Both the position numbers and the translations under genes were made by a program. From Spartinivicinus poritis (GTDB lineage Bacteria > Pseudomonadota > Gammaproteobacteria > Pseudomonadales > Zooshikellaceae): 64,000 nt of DNA. Below, piece by piece: positions 44,476-52,822 of this stretch (position 1 is the first letter of the stretch; the number at the start of each line of letters is the position of its first letter). A model generated the notes under the pieces. It did not search any database and was not told the DNA's origin. It worked only from the letters and a program-made list of their open reading frames with translations. Location: the NCBI RefSeq assembly GCF_028858535.1, contig NZ_JAPMOU010000023.1, positions 1 through 64,000 of the forward strand, in the 5' to 3' direction.

Positions 44476-45801
44476 ATGTCGAACCATCCCTTGGATGCCA
44501 CACTCATTGTTGGCAGTGGCCCTGCTGCATTACAAGTTGCAGTGCTTTTGAAAAATGCAGGCGTTAGTCAGCTGGGTATGGTGAGTCGATGCTCTGAAAA
44601 ATGGCAACAATTTTTGGATGTGTATAGTCGCACACATGAAATAAAGATAACGGTTGTTAAGCCAGAGTTATCCTATTTAGCAGGTAGTACTACACTAACT
44701 TGTCTTTATGATAGCTACAAACAGGTGCAAAACAATTGGCATAATCTTGTTTTGAGTATTCCTTCTGACGCTTATTTATCAGTTTTAGCTTTATTGCCTT
44801 TGGAAACGTTAACTTGCTTAAAGAGCATTATTTTACTTTCACCCTCTTTTGGTTCGCATCTATTAGTGAGTCAGCATTTGGAATCGAGAAAAGTTAATTG
44901 TGAGGTTATTTGTTTATCTAATTACTTTGCTGCAACTAAGTATAGGATTAGTAATGAGACGAAAGTCCTTAATCACGCCGTTACTAAAGCCTGTAAAAAA
45001 AAGCTTTACTTATCTTCGAGCCAGCATGGTAGTGAAGCTTTATTAGCATTGCAGAAACTGCTGTTAGCCACAGGTATAGAAAGCCAGCAACTGTTCAGCG
45101 GGTTGAGTGTAGAAGCAAGAAATATAACTAGTTATGTTCATCCTGCGTTATTTATCAATAAATTTTCTTTAGATCAAATAGTTGCTCCTGGTGTAATACC
45201 TAAGTACATGTATAAACTCTATCCAGAAGGACCTATTACTCCAAATGTGATTAAAAAGATGGTCGGTATTTGGTATGAGATTTCAGCCGTTGTACTAACA
45301 TTAAATGCTGAACCAATAAATTTATTACAATTTTTAAATGATGATAACTATCCAGTTCATGAGTTGACTATTAGTCGAGAACAAATTGATAGCTTTTGTG
45401 ATTTGACAGTCATTGAACAAGAGTATCTCCTTTATATTAGATATAGTGCAATTTTGATTGACCCTTTTTCGCAACCCAATGAAAAAGGGGGGTATTATGA
45501 TTTTTCTGCAGTGCCTTACCCTAAAGCCAGCTTTGATAGTGGTAGGCTTATATTACCTAGAGTACCTGTTGAGGATATAAAGTCAATTTATTTATTTAAG
45601 GCCTTAAGTAAGTTTTTTTCTCTACAATGTCCTACAATTGATGGCTTAATTGATTGCTTTGAGGGCTGGTATGAGGAAAAAATACAAAATAATGACTTAA
45701 TTAAACAGTGGGCTGAGTGTGCTGAGCAAACAGCTAGTCAAATAGTCTCAACTAATAAAAAGTTGGTTAGAGGTACCCTAGAGGAATATAAATATGAATA
45801 A
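44476..45801 (+). CDS. cntM: Opine-metallophore dehydrogenase (staphylopine/pseudopaline dehydrogenase family, CntM type)
   Basis: The 441-residue protein starts with an NADPH-binding motif LIVGSGPAALQVAVLL (10-25). It keeps long stretches of the CntM family: LYPEGPITPNVIKKM (248-262) and YLLYIRYSAILIDPFSQPNE, then GGYYDFSAVPYPK. CntM reductively joins the CntL product with a 2-oxo acid. At the known specificity position the S. aureus enzyme (pyruvate) has Asp in STYLGDT; here the aligned SNYFAAT has Ala153, as in P. aeruginosa CntM, which uses 2-oxoglutarate. A pseudopaline-like product is therefore predicted; this rests on my memory of those sequences. It overlaps the exporter gene by eight bases. 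Confidence 0.92.
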   Translation: MSNHPLDATLIVGSGPAALQVAVLLKNAGVSQLGMVSRCSEKWQQFLDVYSRTHEIKITVVKPELSYLAGSTTLTCLYDSYKQVQNNWHNLVLSIPSDAYLSVLALLPLETLTCLKSIILLSPSFGSHLLVSQHLESRKVNCEVICLSNYFAATKYRISNETKVLNHAVTKACKKKLYLSSSQHGSEALLALQKLLLATGIESQQLFSGLSVEARNITSYVHPALFINKFSLDQIVAPGVIPKYMYKLYPEGPITPNVIKKMVGIWYEISAVVLTLNAEPINLLQFLNDDNYPVHELTISREQIDSFCDLTVIEQEYLLYIRYSAILIDPFSQPNEKGGYYDFSAVPYPKASFDSGRLILPRVPVEDIKSIYLFKALSKFFSLQCPTIDGLIDCFEGWYEEKIQNNDLIKQWAECAEQTASQIVSTNKKLVRGTLEEYKYE

Positions 45802-46690
45802 CGGTGTAGTATTAGCCATTTTATCAGCATTCGTATTTAGTGCCATGAATGCCTTGATTAAAGCGGCGAGCCTTACAATTCCAAGTAGTGAAATAGTGTT
45901 CTTTCGAAGTATCATCGGTACCATCCTTGTGTTATATTTAATGCGTCATAGTAAAGTAGCCTTTTCAAGAAATGGTATTTCACTCTTGATTGTAAGGGGA
46001 GTGCTTGGTGCACTGTACTTGTTGGCTTTTGTTTATACTATTGCTCATATACCGTTGGCCGATGCGGCTATATTAGCTTACTTGTCACCATTTTTTGTGA
46101 TCATATTATCTCGACTTGTCCTCGGTGAAACCTTGGCTTCTCGAACAAAGTATTTACTACCCTTGGTTTTATTAGGGATGGTATTGGTGGTTAATCCATT
46201 TAACTACTCGTCTTTTAGTATTTATGCACTCGCAGGCGTTGCCAGTGCACTGTTTGCTGCAGGTGCATCTATTACTATTCGCCATTTAAGTAAAAAGCAC
46301 CATACTTATGAAATTATTTTTTATTTTCTTGCTACCGCAACCATTATTTCAGCAATTTTAATGGGGGATGACTTTGTTATACCAAAAGGAGTAGAGTGGG
46401 CATACCTAATTGCAATTGGTGTTGTATCATTACTAGGGCAAGTTTTTTTGACTAAAGCATTTACCCATGAAAATGCTGCTGTCGTTGCTACAACGCGATA
46501 TATAGGTATTGTATTTAATGTATTGTGGGGGGTACTCTTCTGGAGCGAGATTCCTGATTGGCTCACGACAGTAGGAGGTATCATTATCATCAGTTCTTGT
46601 ATTGCACTATCTCTGAAGAAAACATTATTGACAAAAGACAAATATAGTCAAAAGCAGGTAGTTGAAACTGATCCTCAGCCAACAAAATAA
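45794..46690 (+). CDS. cntI: EamA/DMT-family exporter (CntI type)
   Basis: The 298-residue protein has ten membrane helices in two EamA repeats: VLAILSAFVFSAMNALIKAA near the start with ALLYLLAF-like ALYLLAFVYTIAHIPLADAAILAYLSPFFVIILSRLVLGE, and a second repeat ending GGIIIISSCIALSLKK. Its place at the end of the cntL-cntM genes, overlapping cntM, matches CntI of the pseudopaline operon. CntI exports the finished metallophore over the inner membrane. GAGGAA seven bases upstream supports the start. The soluble tail is about 20 residues. Confidence 0.88.
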   Translation: MNNGVVLAILSAFVFSAMNALIKAASLTIPSSEIVFFRSIIGTILVLYLMRHSKVAFSRNGISLLIVRGVLGALYLLAFVYTIAHIPLADAAILAYLSPFFVIILSRLVLGETLASRTKYLLPLVLLGMVLVVNPFNYSSFSIYALAGVASALFAAGASITIRHLSKKHHTYEIIFYFLATATIISAILMGDDFVIPKGVEWAYLIAIGVVSLLGQVFLTKAFTHENAAVVATTRYIGIVFNVLWGVLFWSEIPDWLTTVGGIIIISSCIALSLKKTLLTKDKYSQKQVVETDPQPTK

Positions 46691-46867
46691 ATAATATACG
46701 GCTATACCGAGTCAATATATGACTACCATAATGGAGAAACGATAGTGGCACTAGCTACTCAGTTTTGGTTTCTACTTGTTAGTGCTGCATCTTGGCTATT
46801 GCTATGATTGTTGATGTCCATTCTATTGGTTTGTTTTATAGCCATTGGGTGCTCTAGTAAACTTTTA

Positions 46868-47302
46868 TCACTTTTCATATATACCATTGATTAAATCGTC
46901 AAAGTAATACTGGTCATATTTTCCTGCTTCTATGAACTTAGCTAGTCCCTTATTGAATAGAGCCATTATTTTTTTATTATTTTCTATTTTATTAGACAAT
47001 AATAAGTAAGCTTCCTGTTTCTTTAATGGGCGATGATGATTTGTAAATAGCTGAACCATTGTTTTAGGGAAAATTTTATTAATCTCAAAGTAGCCAACAC
47101 TTAAGTCATGAGGGAAAATATCAATTCGTTCTTTTAGTAGCATTCTTAAATTCTATACATCAGTAATTAGTCTAGGAGTGACACCATAATATTTTAGCTC
47201 TTCCGATACAAATGGTGGCCACTCGCCTCCGGACAGGGTAATGCTTATTTCGGCATTAGCTTGGAGGGTTAGTATAGCTAATGCTATATAAAGAAACTTC
47301 AT
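46868..47302 (-). pseudogene. Broken family-3 substrate-binding protein gene
   Basis: On the reverse strand a start at 47302 encodes a signal peptide (KFLYIALAILTLQANA) and ISITLSGGEWPPFVSEELKYYGVTPRLITDV, then a stop. The frame from 47143 resumes with the C-terminal third of such a protein (IDIFPHDLSVGYFEINKIFPKTMVQLF...GLAKFIEAGKYDQYYFDDLI). The middle ~110 residues are missing. It is therefore a deleted paralogue of the orphan family-3 proteins in this window. Confidence 0.8.
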
Positions 47303-47379
47303 GGTACGTTGACTACTCTTGCTGTTAGCTTACGTTTAGCAAAGAGCGTTAAATGTTTCCACTCTATGTTTGCAAGCAG

Positions 47380-47721
47380 AAATAGTAGCCAGGCAAACTG
47401 CTCATAAGACAGGTAAGGCTGTCATTGAGGGGCAGGGTACGGTTGGCCTGCCAATGATTGTGCAATGTACCAGTCATTAGCCGCTGGGCAGCTTCTTGAG
47501 CCTGAAACATCACCTGCTCTGTCTGATGCAACAGCAGGAGGGATGCAGTGACATTTTCGCTTTGTCAGCAGTGACTAGAACATGAGCGGATTGTGACAGA
47601 AGGGACCGCAGCAGTGAAGCATATCCGTCAGTTGGGCTGTCAATTACAAGGTAAAAAAATAGTGGTGGTTTTATCTGGGCGAAATATTGCCTTAGAAAAA
47701 CTGCTTAAGATTATTCAGTAA
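47380..47721 (+). pseudogene. Remnant of a PLP-dependent serine/threonine dehydratase gene
   Basis: Short pieces in changing frames match this enzyme family in order: AVIEGQGTVGLPMIVQ (compare the family's EGQGT-GLE), EPETSPALSDATAGGM, and IVTEGTAAVKHIRQLG running to KKIVVVLSGRNIALEKLLKIIQ with a stop at 47719-47721. Large internal parts, including the PLP-lysine region, are gone. The gene is dead. It sits upstream of the 47780 gene in the same direction. Confidence 0.7.
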
Positions 47722-47779
47722 ATAGTTTACAGATTGTGCAAATAAAAAAATAATAGATAAAAAACGGGAAGGTTCTGTA

Positions 47780-48973
47780 ATGAAAAGCACAATCAAGTCA
47801 ATCAAGGATAAACGGCAGCGTCACCAAGAGCGGTATACGGCACTGGGTTACCAATACGTTATAGCAGACAGCATTGATTTTATTAATGTCATTCATTGGG
47901 ATCAGGTAGTGGGTAATGCCTCAGTATTTATGAGCCAGGACTATTTGCAAGTTATCGATGCCAATAGTCCAACAAATACTGAACAGCGCTATGCACTGGC
48001 TTATCAGGATGGCAAGCCTGTGGCTGCTATTGTTTGTCAGATAGCCACCATTTCTGGTAAACAACTGGTATTGCCAGATAAAAAGCTGAAAGAAAAAGTA
48101 GTTAAACAGTATCGAGAGAGAGTACTGGTATGTGGCAACTTAGTGTCTAATGGATTACATGGTGTTGCTTTGGCAAGTGACTTGGATGCTGAGCAAGGAT
48201 GGCGAATAGTTGCGGAGCTGATTTATCGTATTCGACGAGGGGAAAAACTGAATGGCTCAATTAATTTTGCGTTAGTGAAGGATCTTGGCCTGGCTCAGCT
48301 TGAGGCATCAATGGTGATGGAGCGCTACAGTTACCGTAAAATACAAACTGATCCTGATATGGTGTTAGAGCTGCCTGATAACTGTACTTCATTTGATGAC
48401 TATCTACAGCTACTGACATCTAAGTATCGTAATCGAGTCAAAAAAACGCAAAAACAACTAAAACAAGCGGAAATTACTGATGTACGGATAACGGACCTTT
48501 CAGCTTATGAGCAAGTGATTCATAACTTATATTTACAGGTTGAGCAGAAAGCTGAAATTCGGCCTGCTACTTTACCGAGAGGGTATTTTTCTGCTTTGGC
48601 TCAGGCATTAGGTGACAATTTTGCTTGTTCGATTATTAAATATCAGGATGAAGTTGTGGGGTTTGTGTCCACGATTAAAGATGGAAAAGTAGCTAAAGGT
48701 TACTATGTTGGCGTTGATTATCAGGTGAATGCAGAATACCCCATTTATTTTCGGTTGCTGCAATTGATTATTGAGCACGGTATTAGTATGGGCTGTAATA
48801 TCATTTCCTTTGGTCGAACGGCTGTTGAGCCTAAAACCGGCTTGGGTGCTAAACCAGAAGCTACCTTTGTTTGGGCTCGGCACCGAATACCGGCAGTCAA
48901 CTTTTTGGTGAGAAAACTCTTTAAGGCCATTCCTGTTGAGGAAGCGCCAGAGCGAAAAGTACTTAAGCAGTAG
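47780..48973 (+). CDS. GNAT/FemAB-like acyl- or aminoacyl-transferase
   Basis: The 397-residue protein has two GNAT-like halves. The second contains YRNRVKKTQKQLKQAEI, YLQVEQKAEIRPATLPRGYFSALAQAL and IISFGRTAVEPKTGLGAKPEATFVWARHRIPA, the pattern of acetyltransf_6 (FemAB-like/CelD-like) proteins. Such enzymes acylate envelope polymers or lipids. The specific substrate is unknown. GGAAGG eight bases upstream supports the start. A perfect 12-bp hairpin at 49081-49113 follows. Confidence 0.75.
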   Translation: MKSTIKSIKDKRQRHQERYTALGYQYVIADSIDFINVIHWDQVVGNASVFMSQDYLQVIDANSPTNTEQRYALAYQDGKPVAAIVCQIATISGKQLVLPDKKLKEKVVKQYRERVLVCGNLVSNGLHGVALASDLDAEQGWRIVAELIYRIRRGEKLNGSINFALVKDLGLAQLEASMVMERYSYRKIQTDPDMVLELPDNCTSFDDYLQLLTSKYRNRVKKTQKQLKQAEITDVRITDLSAYEQVIHNLYLQVEQKAEIRPATLPRGYFSALAQALGDNFACSIIKYQDEVVGFVSTIKDGKVAKGYYVGVDYQVNAEYPIYFRLLQLIIEHGISMGCNIISFGRTAVEPKTGLGAKPEATFVWARHRIPAVNFLVRKLFKAIPVEEAPERKVLKQ

Positions 48974-49080
48974 TTAGTTCATATCCTATATTTGTGCATC
49001 AACCTCTTTTTGGTGCACATAACCCTTCTGTCTTCAAAAAGGCTTCGCTAGTTAATAGCCGGTTTATCCTATAAAAACAG

Positions 49081-49113
49081 ACTCTTAGTTTTATTATCAA
49101 GAAAACTAAGAGT
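49081..49113. terminator. Perfect 12-bp hairpin terminator
   Basis: ACTCTTAGTTTT (49081-49092) pairs exactly with AAAACTAAGAGT (49102-49113) around a nine-base loop. The T and A runs on either side of the stem suit termination from both directions. Confidence 0.7.
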
Positions 49114-49133
49114 TGGCATATAATTTGTTGTAG

Positions 49134-49241
49134 CTAATATGTGTCATTCATGGGAATTTCCCAGCGCACAACGTAGTCTCCTTGAGAAATGAGGGTGTCG
49201 TATAAGGTGTCGACACCCTCTAAATAGGAGTGATTGAGCAT
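49134..49241 (-). pseudogene. Orphan C-terminal gene fragment, 35 codons
   Basis: The reverse strand reads MLNHSYLEGVDTLYDTLISQ and then GDYVVRWEIPMNDTY before a stop at 49134-49136. The composition is clearly protein-like, but there is no ribosome-binding site, and upstream frames are closed. It looks like the surviving end of a deleted gene; its parent family is not recognised. The DNA also forms the hairpin GAGGGTGTCG/CGACACCCTC (49191-49220). Confidence 0.4.
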
Positions 49242-49573
49242 CAGGATGGGGAGTAGCTAAGCGGTTTACGTTATTTTGTCTTTCAGAGCCTTGTCGGTTT
49301 ATTTCAGTCAGTTTCAGCTAATGATGCTGGTCGGTTTTTAGGACTACGCCTGAGTTTTTCAGGTATTGCCAATAGCAGGGGGGTGTAGGCAGCTACCCTA
49401 CCTGCTATTTTTTTAATAAATCTAGAGTTTGATATGGAATAACAGTGCATTCTTTCTCCGTTCTTGAAGTGCCATCCCTGGTCCATCAAGAACTAAAAAG
49501 GCACCCATGCCTTAGCTCCAGAATACTCTATTACCCCATATCAGCTAGCTTTTGCGATACCCTCCAAGAGATT

Positions 49574-50401
49574 TTAAACAGGGATTTCCATTTTGGCGCC
49601 GCAATATTTGCAGTGGACTGCGTCACTGTCATGGCCGGTTTTTTTACAATTACGGCAAGAGTGCTCGCCTTTATCTCGACCAATTTCGACTGCTAACTCT
49701 GCGGTGATGATGCCTGTAGGGACGGCAATTATGGCATAACCGGTTACCATAATGATTGATGCCAGGCTTTGACCTAAAACTGTTTGGGGGGTGATATCAC
49801 CATAGCCCACGGTGGTAATGGTAACAATTGCCCAGTAGATGCTGGTGGGGATGCTGGTAAAACCGTGTTCAGGCCCTTCTATGACATACATAAGTGAGCC
49901 AAAGATACTGACTAATACAACCACTGACATCAAAAATACAAAAATTTTGCGGCGGGCTAGCAAAATAGACCGCATTAGCATGTTGGCTTCGCCTAAATAG
50001 CGGAATAGCTTTAATACCCGGAAAATTCGCAAGACTCTAAATAATCTGATGATGATAAAAAACTGGGCTTGCGGAAGAAAAAATGCGATGTAAGACGGGA
50101 GTATGGAAAGTAGATCAACTATGCCATAAAAGCTACGGGCATAACGGAAAGGGTGTTGGGAACAATATAAACGAACGGCATACTCAATGGAAAATAAAAT
50201 GGTAAATAACCATTCACAAAAAAATAACAACCCTTTGTATTCACTGGATATATGTTCTACTGAGTCAATAATAACAATAAAAACACTAATTAGGATGGCG
50301 TAAATAAGGGCGATATCAAACCCTCTGCCTGCTGGTGTTTCTGTGCCAAAGATAATCTCATTCAGCTGTTGTCTTAACCGTTGTTGAGACATTTTTTTCA
50401 T
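49574..50401 (-). CDS. Voltage-gated potassium channel with C-terminal zinc ribbon
   Basis: The 275-residue protein is a six-helix channel subunit. S1-S3 span about 30-110, and S4 has regularly spaced Arg119, 122, 125, 128, Lys131 and Arg134. The pore helix is followed by the selectivity filter TTVGYGD (196-202), then S6. It should form a tetrameric K+ channel in the inner membrane. The short cytoplasmic tail holds CRNC...CKYCG (Cys249, 252, 264, 267), a zinc-ribbon-like knuckle not part of standard KvAP/KcsA channels. It could make gating metal-sensitive; that is inference. Confidence 0.92.
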   Translation of the reverse strand: MKKMSQQRLRQQLNEIIFGTETPAGRGFDIALIYAILISVFIVIIDSVEHISSEYKGLLFFCEWLFTILFSIEYAVRLYCSQHPFRYARSFYGIVDLLSILPSYIAFFLPQAQFFIIIRLFRVLRIFRVLKLFRYLGEANMLMRSILLARRKIFVFLMSVVVLVSIFGSLMYVIEGPEHGFTSIPTSIYWAIVTITTVGYGDITPQTVLGQSLASIIMVTGYAIIAVPTGIITAELAVEIGRDKGEHSCRNCKKTGHDSDAVHCKYCGAKMEIPV

Positions 50402-50496
50402 AGGTAGCTAACTAATAATCTATAAACGTATCTTATGTTTGAGAGCATAGATTATATCTATTCTTAGCGATCTAACATGGGGTCAGAGCAATAATT

Positions 50497-50880
50497 TTAA
50501 TGCAGGCTACTCAGAATGGTATCAATATGTTGTTGCAGAGGGTGACGAATGGCGGGCTTTTCAATAAAGTCCATTGCTCCTGCTTTGATAGCAGAGACAG
50601 CAACAGATACTTCTACTTGCTGTTCTCCCAGCATAATAATAGGGATATGACTGTTAATAGTATGGATTTGATCGAGCTGACTAGGTACATCAATACCAAT
50701 AGCTGTGTCACTGCAAATAATACACAACGGCTGATTACAGGCTAAACATTGTAATAATTGCTCAAACTTAGTCATCACTGCACACGGAATATTATGTTGC
50801 TGGCAGACCTCTTGAACGGTTTGTTGTGTATGTAGGTCTTGATCAAATAATAATACTGTTGGTGCGTGTAGTTGTGTCAT
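50497..50880 (-). CDS. Degenerate response-regulator receiver-like protein
   Basis: From Met at 50880 (MTQLHAP) the product is 127 residues. It is a receiver-like fold: VLLFDQDLHTQQTVQEVCQQ at the start, IPIIMLGEQQVEVSVAVSAIKAGAMDFIEKP near the end. The acidic pocket is reduced (DQD) and the phospho-Asp position falls in ICSDTAIG without the usual D-x-R/M-P pattern. The Lys after MDFIEKP is kept. It may be a phosphorylation-independent adapter or a decaying gene. The frame extends to a GTG at 50922. The FixJ-type regulator gene lies about 220 bases upstream on the same strand. Confidence 0.55.
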   Translation of the reverse strand: MTQLHAPTVLLFDQDLHTQQTVQEVCQQHNIPCAVMTKFEQLLQCLACNQPLCIICSDTAIGIDVPSQLDQIHTINSHIPIIMLGEQQVEVSVAVSAIKAGAMDFIEKPAIRHPLQQHIDTILSSLH

Positions 50881-51144
50881 AAATGCAAGCTGGGCTGTGA
50901 GTATGGCAGTAATTAGCCCCACACTACAACTGTCTTTCTTATCGGGGCAAGCATTAATAACCAGAGTATATGATGGCTACCACCATTACAAAATCTGTAG
51001 TTGTATCATGGCCAGTTCGGAATATACGGAGACTGTTACGGGTATTTAGTAAGGAGCTGGTATGTTAAAACGAAAGCTAGACTTAACATACCGGCAACTT
51101 GATGGGGGGGACAACTATATATAGTGTTAAGGACTATCGCTTAG

Positions 51145-51768
51145 CTAAATATCAACCTGATCTTTAACTTGCATTATTTGGCGTACCAGATGAGCTAGTG
51201 ATTTTGTGCCCATTTTCTCCATGACACGAGAACGGTGGATTTCAACAGTTCGTTGGCTCAAACTGATATCTGCCGCAATGACTTTGTTGGCTTTACCTTC
51301 CACTACATGGTGTAGTACTTCACGCTCACGGTCAGTCAAGGTGGCCAAACGCTTTAAGATTTCTTTATGCTCAAGCAACTCTTTACGTTGCTCACTATCC
51401 AGCTTCAGTCCATCATTGATAAGGTCCAGCAGCTCCTGGTCTCGAAAAGGCTTCTGAATAAAGTTCATGGCACCATTTTTAATGGCCTGCACTGCCATTT
51501 GTACATCACCATGACCAGTAATAAAAATAATGGGAAGGATGCAATGCATTTCATTGAGCTTGGCTTGTAGCTCTAAGCCACTCATACCAGGCATCCGAAT
51601 ATCCATCACAATGCAACCGGGGCGGTTTTCGTTATAAGCGTTTAGAAAGTCAGCAGGAGAAGCATACACTTCGACAGATTGACCTACTGATTGCATCAAC
51701 AGCCCTAGCGAATCACGCACAGCTTCGTCGTCATCAATGATAAAGACAGTAGGTTGTTGTTCTTGCAT
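51145..51768 (-). CDS. FixJ/NarL-type response regulator (receiver + LuxR HTH)
   Basis: The 207-residue protein has a receiver domain with acidic pair Asp13/Asp14, phospho-acceptor Asp56 in CIVMDIRMPG, Thr84 and Lys106 in FIQKPF. A LuxR-type helix-turn-helix follows (LTDREREVLHHVVEGKANKVIAADISLSQRTVEIHRSRVMEKMG). It is the FixJ/TtrR subtype that controls respiratory or redox genes. No histidine kinase is adjacent. GGAGCT precedes the ATG. Confidence 0.92.
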   Translation of the reverse strand: MQEQQPTVFIIDDDEAVRDSLGLLMQSVGQSVEVYASPADFLNAYNENRPGCIVMDIRMPGMSGLELQAKLNEMHCILPIIFITGHGDVQMAVQAIKNGAMNFIQKPFRDQELLDLINDGLKLDSEQRKELLEHKEILKRLATLTDREREVLHHVVEGKANKVIAADISLSQRTVEIHRSRVMEKMGTKSLAHLVRQIMQVKDQVDI

Positions 51769-51961
51769 ATGAGCTCCAGAAGCACTTAATAAGAAAGAAG
51801 GTTTGCTGGAAAAAACCAGTCATTAATATAGCTTAGTTTGCCAGCTTGTGATGAAATTATCGAGAGGGATGATGGACGATGACAGGTTTTTGTTAAGCTT
51901 TTGATAACAAATTGTCATATACCGCGTATTAAAAATACTTTTTAATAAGAAGATATTACCA

Positions 51962-52813
51962 GTGACGAATGATCAGCTTGCCCAACGATTGTTGTATGCT
52001 ATTCAAAACAATCGGGTTGACGGAGCGGGGCAAATTGCCCGGCAGGCATTAAGTGGTTTGGCAGACTACTGCTCACAAGCCCATTTAACGGAAGGTGATA
52101 TTCAACAAGCCTGTCGTTTAGCCAGGCAATTACAGCGGATCAGGCCGTCAATGGCTCCTCTGCAACAGCTGCTAGGCACTTGGTTACGTGAAGTTGAGCA
52201 AAATGACCTATCATTTGCTCAGGCTGCCGCCCATGCTATGCAGCTGGTGCAGTATTCAAAAGAGGCAGTTGCCCGTAGTGCCAGTGCCATGGTGCAGCGA
52301 ATTAAGCCCGGTAGTGTGGTGATCACCCATAGCTGGAGTTCAACTATCCGTGAGTTGTTTTGTCTATTAAGTCAGTGGCCGTGTCAGGCGATTGTGACTG
52401 AATCTCGCCCTGGCTGCGAAGGCTATAGGACGGCTGAGTTAATGTCAGAGCTAGAAATTCCCTGTCGTTTGATTACTGATGCTCAAATGGGCGTTTGGTT
52501 TGAGAACGCTGATATGGCTGTTATTGGGGCTGATATGTTGCTTGAGGATGGCTCAATCGTGAATAAGGCTGGTAGTTATTTATTGGCTTTAGCTGCAAAG
52601 GCTGCTAACAAACCCTTTTATGTATGCTGTGAAACGTTTAAACAAGTTGATTTACTTCCTAGTATGGTCGAGCTGGAGCAACATAATGGCAATGAGTTAG
52701 GTGCACCATCCTTGGCCCATATTGAGATAAAAAATCAATATTTTGAGGTAGTGCCCGCTCACTTAATTACCGAGGTGGTGACAGAGCAGGCAAGTCCTCA
52801 AAAGCTCCCTTGA
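51962..52813 (+). CDS. eIF2B alpha/beta/delta-like (IF-2B) protein
   Basis: The 283-residue protein, starting with GTG, has the IF-2B family domain. It reads GSVVITHSWSSTIRELFCLL, TESRPGCEGYRTAELMSELEIPCRLITDAQMG, MAVIGADMLLEDGSIVNKAGSYLLALAAKAANKPFYVCCETFK. Bacterial and archaeal relatives are sugar-phosphate isomerases (methylthioribose-1-phosphate or ribose-1,5-bisphosphate) rather than translation factors. The exact substrate is open. It converges on aspA. Confidence 0.85.
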   Translation: MTNDQLAQRLLYAIQNNRVDGAGQIARQALSGLADYCSQAHLTEGDIQQACRLARQLQRIRPSMAPLQQLLGTWLREVEQNDLSFAQAAAHAMQLVQYSKEAVARSASAMVQRIKPGSVVITHSWSSTIRELFCLLSQWPCQAIVTESRPGCEGYRTAELMSELEIPCRLITDAQMGVWFENADMAVIGADMLLEDGSIVNKAGSYLLALAAKAANKPFYVCCETFKQVDLLPSMVELEQHNGNELGAPSLAHIEIKNQYFEVVPAHLITEVVTEQASPQKLP

Positions 52814-52822
52814 TTGAATTTG

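Larger units (their letters stand above)
48974..49573. other. Intergenic region with a terminator and a gene fragment
   Basis: It contains the hairpin at 49081-49113 and the reverse-strand fragment at 49134-49241 (listed separately). From 49250 to 49573 there is nothing I can assign; the frames there look like noise. Confidence 0.5.

Noticed and set aside
44476-45801. Reading the dehydrogenase as an ordinary octopine/NAD-glycerol-3-phosphate-type dehydrogenase
   Set aside because: The ILIDPFSQP and LYPEGPIT stretches are specific to the opine-metallophore class, and the neighbours fit that role.
49304-49696. Two overlapping small ORFs on opposite strands upstream of/over the K+ channel gene end
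   Set aside because: Antisense or frame shadows; neither has a credible start or family.
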